A stretch of DNA of 64,000 bases, taken from NCBI RefSeq assembly GCF_002844375.1, contig NZ_CP024199.1, forward strand, positions 4,132,001-4,196,000, read 5' to 3'. Every line of letters begins with the position of its first letter. Position 1 is the stretch's first letter. Shown one piece after another: positions 1-8,559 of the stretch. Position numbers and translations under genes: made by a program. Under the pieces are notes generated by a model. That model did not search any database, had not been told where the DNA came from, and saw only the letters and a list, made by a program, of their open reading frames with translations. The DNA is from Thalassospira marina. Lineage in GTDB: Bacteria; Pseudomonadota; Alphaproteobacteria; Rhodospirillales; Thalassospiraceae.

Positions 1-841
1 TTTCCTCGTAACGGATGGCACCGGTCAGTTCGTTAAAACTGTCAGAGAGGAATTCCAGATTGTTGTGGATATATTGAGCTGGCGTATTGATTTCGTGGGC
101 AACACCGCCTGCCAGCGTGCCAAGGGCATGCATTTTGGCATATTCGGCGGCTTCTTCGACTACATGTTGCTGCTGGCGGGCGACCTGGGCATCCATATCG
201 GCGCGAAGGGCACGTTGCCGGTTATGCAGCAAAATCGCCAAAAGCCCGATCATGACGACCAGGCCAAACATGAACAGATAGGACAGTTCCTCGATGTCGT
301 TTTTCACACCGGCAATATTGGTGGAATTATAAACCGACACATAATTTGTCGTCAGAACTGCAACATCCTGGATCTGTTCAGCCATATCGCCCAGTTTCTG
401 GTCGATCAGGGCGACCACTTTGGCGGCGGGTTCGCCAGAACTGATTTTCTGGTCCAGTTCAGCGATAATGGCAGTCAGGTCATTTAAAAGTTTGGTTGCC
501 TCGGGAATTTCCTGAAGCGTGGAAAAACCGCTGCCGTCCCGGACAATGGAAACGCGGCTGACAAAAAGGTCATAATCAAAAAGGATATCGTCGTAAGTCA
601 GGGCACCGTCTTTGTGTTCTTCGGAAAACTGAAGAATGTCACGGTCAAGCACCAGATACTGTTTCTGAATCTGGAACATCGCCCAGGCGAAATTTTCACG
701 ATAGGCAAAACGTTCGTCTTCAAGTTTACGAACGATGGCCATGGAATAGAAATAATAAACGGCCACAAACAGGGTCAGCACCAGAATGGCGACCCCGTTT
801 GTGACCAGCGAAACTTTTTGATTGCGCTTACGGTTGGGCAT
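1..841 (-). CDS. Sensor histidine kinase, N-terminal part (cut by window edge)
   Basis: The first 280 residues are readable; the ATP-binding end lies outside the window. One membrane helix lies at about residues 12-34 and a second at about 187-205. They frame a mostly helical periplasmic sensor region of about 150 residues. The dimerisation/phosphoacceptor helix follows, with the H-box GGVAHEINTPAQYIHNN and phosphoacceptor His249. The HEINTPxQYI form is typical of hybrid or EAL/GGDEF-linked kinases. The ATG at 841 is inside the end of the upstream periplasmic-protein gene (14-base overlap), so the two are probably translationally coupled. I infer that the kinase belongs with the REC-EAL and REC-LuxR proteins next door; its signal is unknown. 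Confidence 0.85.
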   Translation of the reverse strand, partial: MPNRKRNQKVSLVTNGVAILVLTLFVAVYYFYSMAIVRKLEDERFAYRENFAWAMFQIQKQYLVLDRDILQFSEEHKDGALTYDDILFDYDLFVSRVSIVRDGSGFSTLQEIPEATKLLNDLTAIIAELDQKISSGEPAAKVVALIDQKLGDMAEQIQDVAVLTTNYVSVYNSTNIAGVKNDIEELSYLFMFGLVVMIGLLAILLHNRQRALRADMDAQVARQQQHVVEEAAEYAKMHALGTLAGGVAHEINTPAQYIHNNLEFLSDSFNELTGAIRYEE

Positions 842-1310
842 TAACGCTTTTCACCTGCCAGACAGCATAAGACCAGTATTGATCTGTCTGGAAAGACGGA
901 TCGCTGTCAAACGGGAAAATCACCCAATAAGGCCCTTTGTCACGTACTGACATTGCTTTACCATCAAACTGATAGGCAAGAATGGCGCCGGTTTCCACCA
1001 GCCTGTCCACCGGAACCGTCACACTGTAATCATTCAGTGCCGAAACACGGACAGTGCCGCTGGAAATGCCGGTCGATTTGAACAGATCGGCAAAGGACAC
1101 GCCGGTAAAGACATGTTTGCCTTCGGTCCAGGGGGTTGTCGTTTTGACATCGGTGACCGGCATTTTCGCCAGTTCATCATAGGAAAATACCGATTGTGCC
1201 CCGTCTGGTGCGGTCACGGTCAATTCGTTTCGGGCCTGTGCCGGGCCCGCCGGGATCAGCCAGGCAGCAAAGGCCAGGGCAAATGCCATTCTGGTAACGG
1301 TTTTCAGCAT
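828..1310 (-). CDS. Periplasmic molybdopterin-oxidoreductase-fold protein
   Basis: 160 residues with an Ala-rich signal peptide ending near residue 27 (PAQA before RNELTV). The mature part resembles the small SUOX/YedY-like molybdopterin-binding domain: the segment FTGVSFADLF, then LNDYSVTVPVDRL, and a WVIFPFDSDP stretch near the end. No cysteine is visible in the mature protein, so the usual molybdenum-ligating Cys is absent and it is probably not an active molybdoenzyme. I chose the ATG at 1310 because GGGGAAAG sits just upstream; a longer reading begins at 1349. Its stop overlaps the start of the downstream histidine kinase. A role as a ligand-binding or accessory sensor for that kinase is inference. 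Confidence 0.8.
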   Translation of the reverse strand: MLKTVTRMAFALAFAAWLIPAGPAQARNELTVTAPDGAQSVFSYDELAKMPVTDVKTTTPWTEGKHVFTGVSFADLFKSTGISSGTVRVSALNDYSVTVPVDRLVETGAILAYQFDGKAMSVRDKGPYWVIFPFDSDPSFQTDQYWSYAVWQVKSVNAQP

Positions 1311-1386
1311 ATGTCTTTCCCCTTCACGGAAACAGATCCGGTCCCCCAAAGACCTTGGTTAAATCTGGGGGTTCCAAACTGATAGA

Positions 1387-2580
1387 TCAAGAAGTTGTCA
1401 CACCAACGATGTCATTCATCGCCAGATCGCACGGTGCCGTCGGACGGCAGAAGTAATATCCCTGCATTTCATCGACGCCGTATTTCTGCAGGCGTTTGGC
1501 AACTTTCAGATTTTCAACGCCTTCGGCAATCACGCTCAGGCCCAGCTTATGCGCGATCTGGATGGTCCATTCGACAAAGGAATCGTCGATGGTTTCGGTC
1601 ATCATCCGTGACACCAGCCCGCGATCAAGTTTGATGCCGGTATAAAAATTATAGCGCAGCAACTGGATAGAATTGTTGCCCGTACCAAAATCATCAATGA
1701 GAAGCTGCACGCCCTGTTCTTTCAAAAAGCGGGCATTGCGGATGAATGGCTCGGAAAGGACCTTGGCGTTATGTTCGGTAATTTCAAATTCCAGTTCGAT
1801 ATTCACCCGGCGCAGGTCAATCACGCGCTGCATGAGGAACTGGACAAAATCCATATTCGCCAGCGAATAGGGCGAACAGTTTACCGAAATGCGCGCCGGC
1901 ATGCCCAGCTTGGGCTGCACTTCATGGGCCGCCTTTTCCAGAAGGCGCAACACATTCGAGGTCAACTGGTTGATCACCGGGTGGTCTTCGCTGGCACTGA
2001 TGATTTCATCAAGCGTGAAACGATGCTGCAAATCGTCAAACCGGCTGAGCACTTCGCCGCCAACAATGCTGAAATCCTTGGCCGAAACACGCGGCTGCAC
2101 CACAATCTGATGGCCATCTTTTTCGACCGCTTCGGCCACCTGCAGCGACGATACCCGGCGCTGCGGCCCGCATGGCAGGGGGGATGAAATGCTTTCATTA
2201 AGGGCTTCGCGCAGAACCGCCGGAGAAACCGGCTTTGCCAGCACACGGCTGACCATGCCACGGTTAATGGCATCGCGCAGCGAAACCGACGACACATTGC
2301 CCGACAGCAGCATGCGCGGCACAGAAGGTGCAACCGAGAACGCCTGCTGGAGGAATTCGATACCATCCATTTCAGGCATCATCAGGTCGGCAATAACCGC
2401 ATCGACCATGCCCTGGTTTTTTGAAAGCCAAGCCAAAGCCGCCACAGCCGAGCTGTTGGTGACGATATTGAAGTTCCCGCCCAGGGTACGACGGACCGAA
2501 GACAACAGCATCTCGTCATCATCCACCATCAGAATGGTGGGTCGGAAATTATGGGCTGCGAGTTCCATCTGGCGATTCAT
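1387..2580 (-). CDS. Response regulator with EAL (c-di-GMP phosphodiesterase) domain
   Basis: About 397 residues. A receiver domain covers residues 12-130, with acidic pocket VDDDE, phosphoacceptor Asp in ADLMMPEMDG and the conserved Lys in LAKPVSP. A linker leads to an EAL domain at about residues 155-390. Visible EAL signatures are EVLSRF (the EAL position reads EVL), SVNCSPYSLAN, EFEITEH, IDDFGTG, KLDRGLVS, IAEGVEN and MQGYYFCRP. The metal-binding Glu and the DDFGTG loop are present, so c-di-GMP hydrolysis is plausible. The start is uncertain: the ATG at 2580 has a poor ribosome site and a TTG at 2601 would add seven residues. It lies upstream of the periplasmic protein and kinase on the same strand, 76 bases away. 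Confidence 0.88.
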   Translation of the reverse strand: MNRQMELAAHNFRPTILMVDDDEMLLSSVRRTLGGNFNIVTNSSAVAALAWLSKNQGMVDAVIADLMMPEMDGIEFLQQAFSVAPSVPRMLLSGNVSSVSLRDAINRGMVSRVLAKPVSPAVLREALNESISSPLPCGPQRRVSSLQVAEAVEKDGHQIVVQPRVSAKDFSIVGGEVLSRFDDLQHRFTLDEIISASEDHPVINQLTSNVLRLLEKAAHEVQPKLGMPARISVNCSPYSLANMDFVQFLMQRVIDLRRVNIELEFEITEHNAKVLSEPFIRNARFLKEQGVQLLIDDFGTGNNSIQLLRYNFYTGIKLDRGLVSRMMTETIDDSFVEWTIQIAHKLGLSVIAEGVENLKVAKRLQKYGVDEMQGYYFCRPTAPCDLAMNDIVGVTTS

Positions 2581-2723
2581 CCCGTTGCGGAAACTGAACA
2601 ATATCGGCCATCCATTTCAACACGACGTTGTTGCAAGTCGGATCAATTAACGGATAGGCTTTGTTGACCGGAAGATACGGCAGACGACCCGTCCGCCATA
2701 TCCCCAAACGAGGAGGGGTTTTA

Positions 2724-3695
2724 ATGAAATTACCCAGTTCAGGCGTAAAAGTTGCGTTTGTCGATGATGACGACAACCTTTTGGCGGCACACCGGCGCAG
2801 CCTGCGCAGCATGGCACTGGATTGGGAGGCCCTGTTTTTTAACAATCCCCAGGAAGCACTCGATACCATTTCCGCTGATTCCAGCGTGGAAGCTGCGATT
2901 CTGGATATTCACATGCCCATCATGACCGGGCTGGAGCTGGCGGCCAAACTGCGCGAATCGCGCCCGGACCTGATTGTCATCATGCTGACCGGCTATGCCG
3001 ATCTTGAATCCGCGCTGGAAGCTGTGAATGAACATGGTGTTTACCGGTTTTATCCCAAGCCAACCCCGTTGCGCACGCTGCTGGAAGGCGTTTCGAGCGC
3101 GATTGAAAAAAGCCGTGGCAGCCAAAGCCATATATCCCCGGCCTTTCTTGATATTTTCAATCTTGGCCTGATTGCCACCGACCATAACCTGTCGGTCAAT
3201 CACATGAATGCACAGGCCGCCGAACTGGTGCGGCGCTGCCCGCTTTTACATGTGCAGTCCGATAACCGCCTGGCACTGGACCGCGCCCCCGAAGACCTGG
3301 ACAGGTTTTTAAACCCGCCTGCGGGCCGTTCGATCCCGCAGCAGAAGGGGTTTTCGCTGGAATCCGATGAAATGTCGGTATCGATCTTTCTGCGCCGTAT
3401 CCCTGCCCCAAATGGCGAAAAATCGGGTTTCATCTTTATTCTGGTCGAACCCGAAAGTGTCGGCCCGCCATCGGTTGATAATCTGATGGATGTTTTCGGA
3501 CTAACCCGGTCCGAAGCCCGCCTGACCCAGAAACTGGCCGAAGGTGTCGCGCTGGATGAAGCATCCGAAGCCGTTGGCATTTCGGTGCAATCGGCCCGCA
3601 CCTATTTAAAGGCGATTTTCGTCAAAACCGGGGTGAACCGGCAGCCGCAACTTTTGAAAACCGTGTTTTCCAGCATCCCGTCCCTGCGCAACTGA
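2724..3695 (+). CDS. Response regulator, REC plus LuxR-type HTH
   Basis: 323 residues. The N-terminal receiver domain (about 5-125) shows VDDDD, phosphoacceptor Asp in ILDIHMPIMTG, LTGYAD and the Lys in FYPKPTP. A middle region of about 110 residues resembles a degenerate PAS-like sensor (NLGLIATDHNLSVNHMNAQA). The C-terminal 60 residues form a LuxR/GerE helix-turn-helix (FGLTRSEARLTQKLAEG, AVGISVQSARTYL). The start ATG at 2724 has a strong AGGAGGGG site; a longer reading from 2661 has none. It is divergent from the REC-EAL gene, with 143 bases between the two starts, suggesting a shared control region. It is the likely output regulator of the neighbouring kinase. Confidence 0.88.
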   Translation: MKLPSSGVKVAFVDDDDNLLAAHRRSLRSMALDWEALFFNNPQEALDTISADSSVEAAILDIHMPIMTGLELAAKLRESRPDLIVIMLTGYADLESALEAVNEHGVYRFYPKPTPLRTLLEGVSSAIEKSRGSQSHISPAFLDIFNLGLIATDHNLSVNHMNAQAAELVRRCPLLHVQSDNRLALDRAPEDLDRFLNPPAGRSIPQQKGFSLESDEMSVSIFLRRIPAPNGEKSGFIFILVEPESVGPPSVDNLMDVFGLTRSEARLTQKLAEGVALDEASEAVGISVQSARTYLKAIFVKTGVNRQPQLLKTVFSSIPSLRN

Positions 3696-3740
3696 CCGCG
3701 TGATCCGGCGATATCGCAATCAGACAAGGGGACACTGCCC

Positions 3741-4898
3741 CTAGGGATGTTTGGATAATTGGCGAGGTGGCAAAGCGGCCCGCCATTGTTGCAGGAAGAT
3801 ATTGCGCTTTGCCTGATCAAGCCCGACCAGCAAAGCCGGTGTCAGGGCGATCGGGCGTAATTCCTGCGGGTCGGCATCGCGGGGCACCCCCACCAGCCTT
3901 GCCAGGCGTGCAGGCCCGTCAATAGGGGAAAGCAAACCGGCATCGCGCGATAATATCGCCCGCCCCGGTGCCGATAACATGAAATCGATAAAGGCACGCG
4001 CCAGCCCCGGCTGTTCGGCATCGCGCGAAATAAACGCCGCGCGCGACATGATCAGGGTATAGTCACTGGGCAAAACCATCCCCACCCGATCATCGCGGCC
4101 AATGCGCGACAGGGCATAGGACCCCAGCACATTATAGCCCAGCAACAGGCGGCCATCAGCCACCCGGTCAAGAATTTCACCCGTACAGCAAAAAAGCTGG
4201 GCTTCGTTACGGCCAAGGCTTTCCACCAGACGCCCCCATGTGCTGGCCTGTATAGCATCCTGGAACGCAAACAAATAACCAACGCCAGATGTTTCGATAT
4301 CGTAACTTCCAACTTTGGCGCGGAACGTATCGCTTTCACGCAACAAATCAATCAGGTCAAACCGGTTTTCAGGCGGTTCGCGATCAGCAAAAAAGGCCTT
4401 GTTGTAGACCGTTACCGCCGGTTCATAGGTCAGGCCAAAAAGTTCGTCGCGCCATTTCGCCCAATCGGGCAGGTTTTCCCCCACGCGTGGGCCGGGCGAT
4501 TGGGCGCAACCGTCATTAACAAGTTTCAATTGCTGGTCAATCGACGATGAAATGATCAAATCGCCCATAAACCGGTTCTGGTCACAGGCATGTTCAACAG
4601 CGGCATTCAGCTCGTTTGTTGTCAGCTCGTTATAGGTGATCAAAATATCGGGCCAGCGTTCCTGGAAGGCTTCGATCACCGGGGAAAAGATCATGTAATC
4701 GGTCGTGCTTTGAATAACCAGGCGCCCGGAATAATCCGTCGCCACGGGAAATTCGCGGTCGCCCGCCGTTGCAACATTTTCAATGGTGGCAACAATGCCC
4801 GTGCCCGCCGCAACAAAGGCCGCCACACCCCATACCAGTGTACGCACCCGCCGGTGGCGCAAAACCCGGCGTCCATATGTGCCAATCGCCCGGATCAT
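3741..4898 (-). CDS. Periplasmic binding protein coupled to TctDE-type two-component system
   Basis: 385 residues, with an N-terminal hydrophobic segment at about 21-40 that acts as signal or anchor. The rest resembles type 2 extracellular solute-binding proteins of the ferric-iron/Fbp-like class: LVIQSTTDYMIFSPVIEAF, LTYEPAVTVYNKAFF and DFMLSAPGRAIL near the C-terminus. There is no adjacent permease or ATPase. Its start overlaps the stop of the histidine kinase by four bases (ATGA), as the last gene of the RR-HK-PBP operon. Such triplets are known in which the binding protein acts as an extracytoplasmic sensor for a TctE-like kinase; that role is inferred here. The ligand cannot be read from the sequence. 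Confidence 0.85.
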   Translation of the reverse strand: MIRAIGTYGRRVLRHRRVRTLVWGVAAFVAAGTGIVATIENVATAGDREFPVATDYSGRLVIQSTTDYMIFSPVIEAFQERWPDILITYNELTTNELNAAVEHACDQNRFMGDLIISSSIDQQLKLVNDGCAQSPGPRVGENLPDWAKWRDELFGLTYEPAVTVYNKAFFADREPPENRFDLIDLLRESDTFRAKVGSYDIETSGVGYLFAFQDAIQASTWGRLVESLGRNEAQLFCCTGEILDRVADGRLLLGYNVLGSYALSRIGRDDRVGMVLPSDYTLIMSRAAFISRDAEQPGLARAFIDFMLSAPGRAILSRDAGLLSPIDGPARLARLVGVPRDADPQELRPIALTPALLVGLDQAKRNIFLQQWRAALPPRQLSKHP

Positions 4899-6283
4899 GA
4901 TGCGCTCACCACAAATTCAAGACCAATTTCAAACCCGTCCCCTGTGCTGTGCCGAACCAGAACCGCCCCATGCGACGATGCCACCGACGACACAATCGAC
5001 AGCCCCAAACCGGCACTATCCGGGCCAATCCCGTTGGAGGCGAAACGTTCGCCTATGCGGGCCGATATTTCCGGTGCGATGCCCTGCCCGCAATCACGCA
5101 CCAACAGGCAGGCATGACGATCACTTACCGGTGTCACCACCAGAATTACCGGCGGTTTACCGTGTTTCAGGGCGTTGTTCAGCAAATTCTTGATCGCTTC
5201 ACGCAGGCTGATCGGGTCCCCCTTGATCATCACGGGTTCGTCCGGCAACTCGACCTGAATATATTCATCCGACATGGCGCGTATTTCGCGCTCGGCCTCC
5301 AGGGCGATGCGGCGTAAATCCAGTTCCTGGGATACGGCCATATCGGCACGGTGCGCAATCAGGGCATGGCTTAGCAATTGATCTGCCAGGCGGCCCAGCC
5401 CCACGGTCCTTTCATGCAAGCGTTGATGCAGGCGTGCCAGAACTTCGGGGTCGTCTTCTTCCAGTGCCAGTTGCGATTGCGCGCGCAGGGCCGTAATCGG
5501 CGTTCTGATCTGGTGGGCGGCATCGGCGACAAAATTCTGCATTGCTTCAATCCGCCGGTCCAGGCGCCGCATGAAACGGTTGATCGCCTCTAACAGCACG
5601 GCCACCTCGGCCGGGGCGGCAATATCGATGGGTGAAAGGTCATTCACATCGCGTTCAAGAATGGTGCGTTCCACCCGCGCCAGGGGGCGCAGCGCAATGC
5701 GCATCACCACCACCACCAGCAACAAAAGCACTATGCCCGCCGCGGCAATGGTCAGTACCGCCTGTGCGGTAATGCTGCGCGCCAGGGCAACACGTTCCGT
5801 TGTGGTTTGCGCGACAATCACCTTCACATCACCACTTACAAACCGTTCCGCCAATTGCCGGCGCAACAGATAGGCGCGCACATCGGCCCCCTTGTAACGG
5901 GTATTATAGGTCTGGTCGGCATGGCCCTTGTCATCCTTGGGCATGGGCAAATCGCCATAACCGGTCAGGGTTTTGCCATCCGGGCCGATGATGCGGTAAA
6001 AAACGCGATCCGCCCGTGCCAGCGACAAAAGCTCGAAGGCGGAAACCGGCAAATCAACATTGGCATGCCCATCGGTAACCAGAATACGTTCTGCGATCTG
6101 CAGAGCGGCCCCGCGCAACAGCCGGTCAAAGGTTTCGTCGGCTGCATCCTGCCCGTATTTATTGGCCGCAAAAATCGTTCCCAACAGGACAACGGCTAAA
6201 ATCACCGCCATTGCCATGCCCAAGCGCACAGCCACCGACTGGCGTGGATTGGTGGTGGGAAGGGCGGGATAGGGTCTCATCAC
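4895..6283 (-). CDS. tctE: Sensor histidine kinase, TctE family
   Basis: 462 residues. A transmembrane helix at about 21-43 is followed by a periplasmic 2CSK_N-type region to about residue 165, then a second helix (about 170-195) and a HAMP-like linker. The phosphoacceptor region reads FVADAAHQIRTPITALRAQ. The catalytic domain has the N-box NLLNNALKHG, G1 box DCGQGIAPE and G2 box SAGLGLSIV. Domain order and length match TctE, the kinase that controls tricarboxylate transport. Start and stop overlap the flanking tctD and binding-protein genes by four bases each, a tightly coupled operon. A divergent tctCBA operon begins 111 bases from tctD, so a tricarboxylate-related signal is likely. Confidence 0.92.
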   Translation of the reverse strand: MMRPYPALPTTNPRQSVAVRLGMAMAVILAVVLLGTIFAANKYGQDAADETFDRLLRGAALQIAERILVTDGHANVDLPVSAFELLSLARADRVFYRIIGPDGKTLTGYGDLPMPKDDKGHADQTYNTRYKGADVRAYLLRRQLAERFVSGDVKVIVAQTTTERVALARSITAQAVLTIAAAGIVLLLLVVVVMRIALRPLARVERTILERDVNDLSPIDIAAPAEVAVLLEAINRFMRRLDRRIEAMQNFVADAAHQIRTPITALRAQSQLALEEDDPEVLARLHQRLHERTVGLGRLADQLLSHALIAHRADMAVSQELDLRRIALEAEREIRAMSDEYIQVELPDEPVMIKGDPISLREAIKNLLNNALKHGKPPVILVVTPVSDRHACLLVRDCGQGIAPEISARIGERFASNGIGPDSAGLGLSIVSSVASSHGAVLVRHSTGDGFEIGLEFVVSAS

Positions 6284-6963
6284 GCTTTATCTGCCCGGCC
6301 ACCCGGCACCGCCTGATATCCCAACCCGCGCAGGGTGCGTATTTCAAGGGTGGCATCCGAAAGCTTGCGCCTCAGGCGCGCGACATAAACCTCAACCGCA
6401 TTCAGGCCTGCTTCGCCGGTCAGGCCATAAAGGCGGGAATAAAGCTCTTCTTTCTGTAAAACCCGGTTCAGATTCGACATGAAGGCTTCCAGCAAAATAA
6501 ATTCACGCCGGGTCAGTTCGATTTCGGCATCATCGACACGCACCGAATGGTCGGCAAAATTGCAATGCAGGTTGCCCACCGAAACGCCAGCTTCATTCGC
6601 CCCGTGTTTCCGCCGGGTTACGGCGCGTGCCCTGGCTTCAAGTTCGCGCAAGTCAAACGGTTTGACCAGATAATCATCTGCGCCGAAATCCAGCGCATCA
6701 ATTTTATCATCAACCTGCAAACGCGCTGTCAGCACCAGGACCGGCACCCCGTTTTTCGATGCCCGCAGCTTTTTCAGGAAATCCAGCCCCGATCCATCGG
6801 GCAGGTTGATATCAAGAATGATCAGGTCATAGGGCTCCAAACGCAGGAAATGCGCGGCATCTTCAAGGGTCGCCGCCGCCTCGCAGACATGGCCCTGACG
6901 CGAGAAATGCGAAAGGATGGCATCGGCCACATCTTCGGTATCCTCGACGACCAGTATTCTCAA
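6280..6963 (-). CDS. tctD: DNA-binding response regulator, TctD (OmpR/PhoB) family
   Basis: 227 residues. The receiver domain shows VVEDTEDVADA, phosphoacceptor Asp in LIILDINLPDGSG and the conserved Lys in DYLVKPFDL. The C-terminal winged helix (about residues 128-220) includes VDDAEIELTRREFILLEAF and VEVYVARLRRKL. The start is a TTG at 6963 with an AGGAGC ribosome site seven bases upstream; no in-frame ATG fits the receiver fold. It is the first gene of the RR-HK-binding-protein operon and is divergent from tctCBA copy 1. It is the natural candidate activator of that transporter (inference from the tctD/tctCBA arrangement known in other proteobacteria). Confidence 0.92.
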   Translation of the reverse strand: MRILVVEDTEDVADAILSHFSRQGHVCEAAATLEDAAHFLRLEPYDLIILDINLPDGSGLDFLKKLRASKNGVPVLVLTARLQVDDKIDALDFGADDYLVKPFDLRELEARARAVTRRKHGANEAGVSVGNLHCNFADHSVRVDDAEIELTRREFILLEAFMSNLNRVLQKEELYSRLYGLTGEAGLNAVEVYVARLRRKLSDATLEIRTLRGLGYQAVPGGRADKA

Positions 6964-7073
6964 TGTGCTGCTCCTGTAATTTTTCTGATGACAGGTTGGT
7001 GAAAGGTTGGACCGCTAATCTCATATATACCGTCGTACCAGAAAGGTGCGAATAGAAACTGGGAGGAATAACC

Positions 7074-8060
7074 ATGAGAAAGATTGCCGCACTTGGTGCA
7101 GCAACTGTATTTGCTGCCCTGTCCTTTGCTTCTTCTGCCTTCGCATTCGAACCTGAACAGCCTGAATGCATTGCCCCGGCAAATGCTGGTGGTGGCTGGG
7201 ACTTCACCTGCCGCCAGATCGGCAAGACCCTTTATGACCTTAAAACCATCGGCAGCCCGATGCAGGTTGTCAACCTGGCTGGCGGCGGCGGCGGTGTTGC
7301 CTATGCCGAAGTCGTTTCCAAGCGCAATGACGATAACGACCTGATCGTTGCAGCTTCGTCGGCGACCACCACCCGTCTGGCCCAGGGCGCATTCCCGGGT
7401 TCGACCATGGACCAGGTTCGCTGGGTTGGCACCATCGGTGCGGATTACGGCGTGATCGCGGTTTCCAAGGATTCGCCGATCAACACCCTGCCGGAACTGT
7501 TTGAAAAAGTTAAAGCAGACCCGCGCGGCGTTGCATTCGCCGGTGGTTCGGCTGTGGGTGGCTGGGACCACCTCAAGGTTCTGATCGCGGCCAAGGCTGC
7601 AGGCATTTCCGATGCCCGCGCTGTGAAATACATTGCGTTTGAAGGCGGCGGGGAAGCCGTAACCCAGCTTCTGGGTGGTCACGTGCAGGCATTCACCGGT
7701 GACATCTCCGAAGCCAAGGGCTTTGTTGATTCCGGCGACCTGAAGATCCTTGCCGTTCTTTCCGAAGATCGCCTGCCGGGCGAGGAATTCAACAAATTCC
7801 CGACCGCAAAAGAACAGGGCATTGATGCCATTGGTGCCAACTGGCGTGGGTTCTATGCCCCCAAAGGCATGAGCGACGAAGCCTATGACTACTGGGTCAA
7901 GGCCATTAAAGACACCTATGCCAGCGACGAATGGAAAAGCGTTATGGCCAATAATGGCCTGATGCCGCTCGAAAAATTCGGCCCCGACTTCGAAAAATTC
8001 GTGGCCGACCAGATCTCCTCTACCCAGGATCTCAGCCGCGAAATCGGTCTGATCAAGTAA
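7074..8060 (+). CDS. tctC: TTT transporter substrate-binding protein TctC, copy 1
   Basis: 328 residues. The signal peptide ends near residue 24 (SSAFA before FEPEQPE). The mature protein is the tricarboxylate-binding receptor, with the family's N-terminal strand ECIAPANAGGGWDFTCRQIG, where the carboxylate contacts form, and the GGSAVGGWDHLK and GGHVQAFTGDISE segments. It captures a di- or tricarboxylate in the periplasm for TctAB. A GGGAGGA site precedes the ATG. The nearly identical copy at 13186 differs in its signal peptide and at scattered sites in the first two thirds. The last 100 or so residues match exactly. A stable hairpin separates it from tctB. Confidence 0.93.
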   Translation: MRKIAALGAATVFAALSFASSAFAFEPEQPECIAPANAGGGWDFTCRQIGKTLYDLKTIGSPMQVVNLAGGGGGVAYAEVVSKRNDDNDLIVAASSATTTRLAQGAFPGSTMDQVRWVGTIGADYGVIAVSKDSPINTLPELFEKVKADPRGVAFAGGSAVGGWDHLKVLIAAKAAGISDARAVKYIAFEGGGEAVTQLLGGHVQAFTGDISEAKGFVDSGDLKILAVLSEDRLPGEEFNKFPTAKEQGIDAIGANWRGFYAPKGMSDEAYDYWVKAIKDTYASDEWKSVMANNGLMPLEKFGPDFEKFVADQISSTQDLSREIGLIK

Positions 8061-8076
8061 TTTCCGCCCTTTCAGG

Positions 8077-8103
8077 GCGCCGCATCCCTCAGGGGTGCGG
8101 CGC
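8077..8103 (+). other. Intercistronic hairpin between tctC and tctB (copy 1)
   Basis: GCGCCGCATCCC, a three-base loop, then GGGGTGCGGCGC form a 12-bp stem 17 bases after the tctC stop. There is no T-run, so it looks like an mRNA-stabilising or attenuating stem that lets the binding protein be made in excess of the membrane subunits (inference). Confidence 0.7.
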
Positions 8104-8126
8104 TCTCGTCATTTTGGAGATGTGCC

Positions 8127-8558
8127 ATGAGTGACAGAGCCCTGGGCGTCGCATGCCTGTTGCTATCTGCATTCTATATTTTCATGGCGACCCAGATTCA
8201 GACCAGCTTCATTACCGATTATCTGGGGCCTAAATTCTTCCCCATCCTGATTGGTAGCCTGCTGGCAATCGCCGCCATCTTCCCGATCATCAAGCCCGAT
8301 CCCGACCCGGACTGGCCCGGTATCGGACGTCTGGTGGAAATCGTCTTCGCCGTTGCCGTCATGGTGGCCTACACCTATGCCCTGCCGATTGCCGGTTTCG
8401 TGCTTTCGACCGCCATCACATCGGGCATTCTAAGCTGGCGTCTGGGCGCAAAGCCCCTGTCGGCCGCCATTGCAGGTGTGTCCATTTCCGTGGGCATTTA
8501 CGTGGTGTTCCACCTTGTTCTTCAACTCTCGCTGGCCCGCGGGCCCTGGGGGTTCTGA
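8127..8558 (+). CDS. tctB: TTT transporter small membrane subunit TctB, copy 1
   Basis: 143 residues, four predicted membrane helices (about 5-22, 36-54, 75-100 and 110-135), the usual size and topology of TctB. The family pattern YLGPKFFPILIG is present near residue 35. The ATG has a TTGGAGAT ribosome site. It ends one base before the ATG of tctA, so the two membrane subunits are co-translated. The protein is identical in sequence to the second copy at 14239; only synonymous base changes distinguish the genes. Confidence 0.92.
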   Translation: MSDRALGVACLLLSAFYIFMATQIQTSFITDYLGPKFFPILIGSLLAIAAIFPIIKPDPDPDWPGIGRLVEIVFAVAVMVAYTYALPIAGFVLSTAITSGILSWRLGAKPLSAAIAGVSISVGIYVVFHLVLQLSLARGPWGF

Positions 8559-8559
8559 C

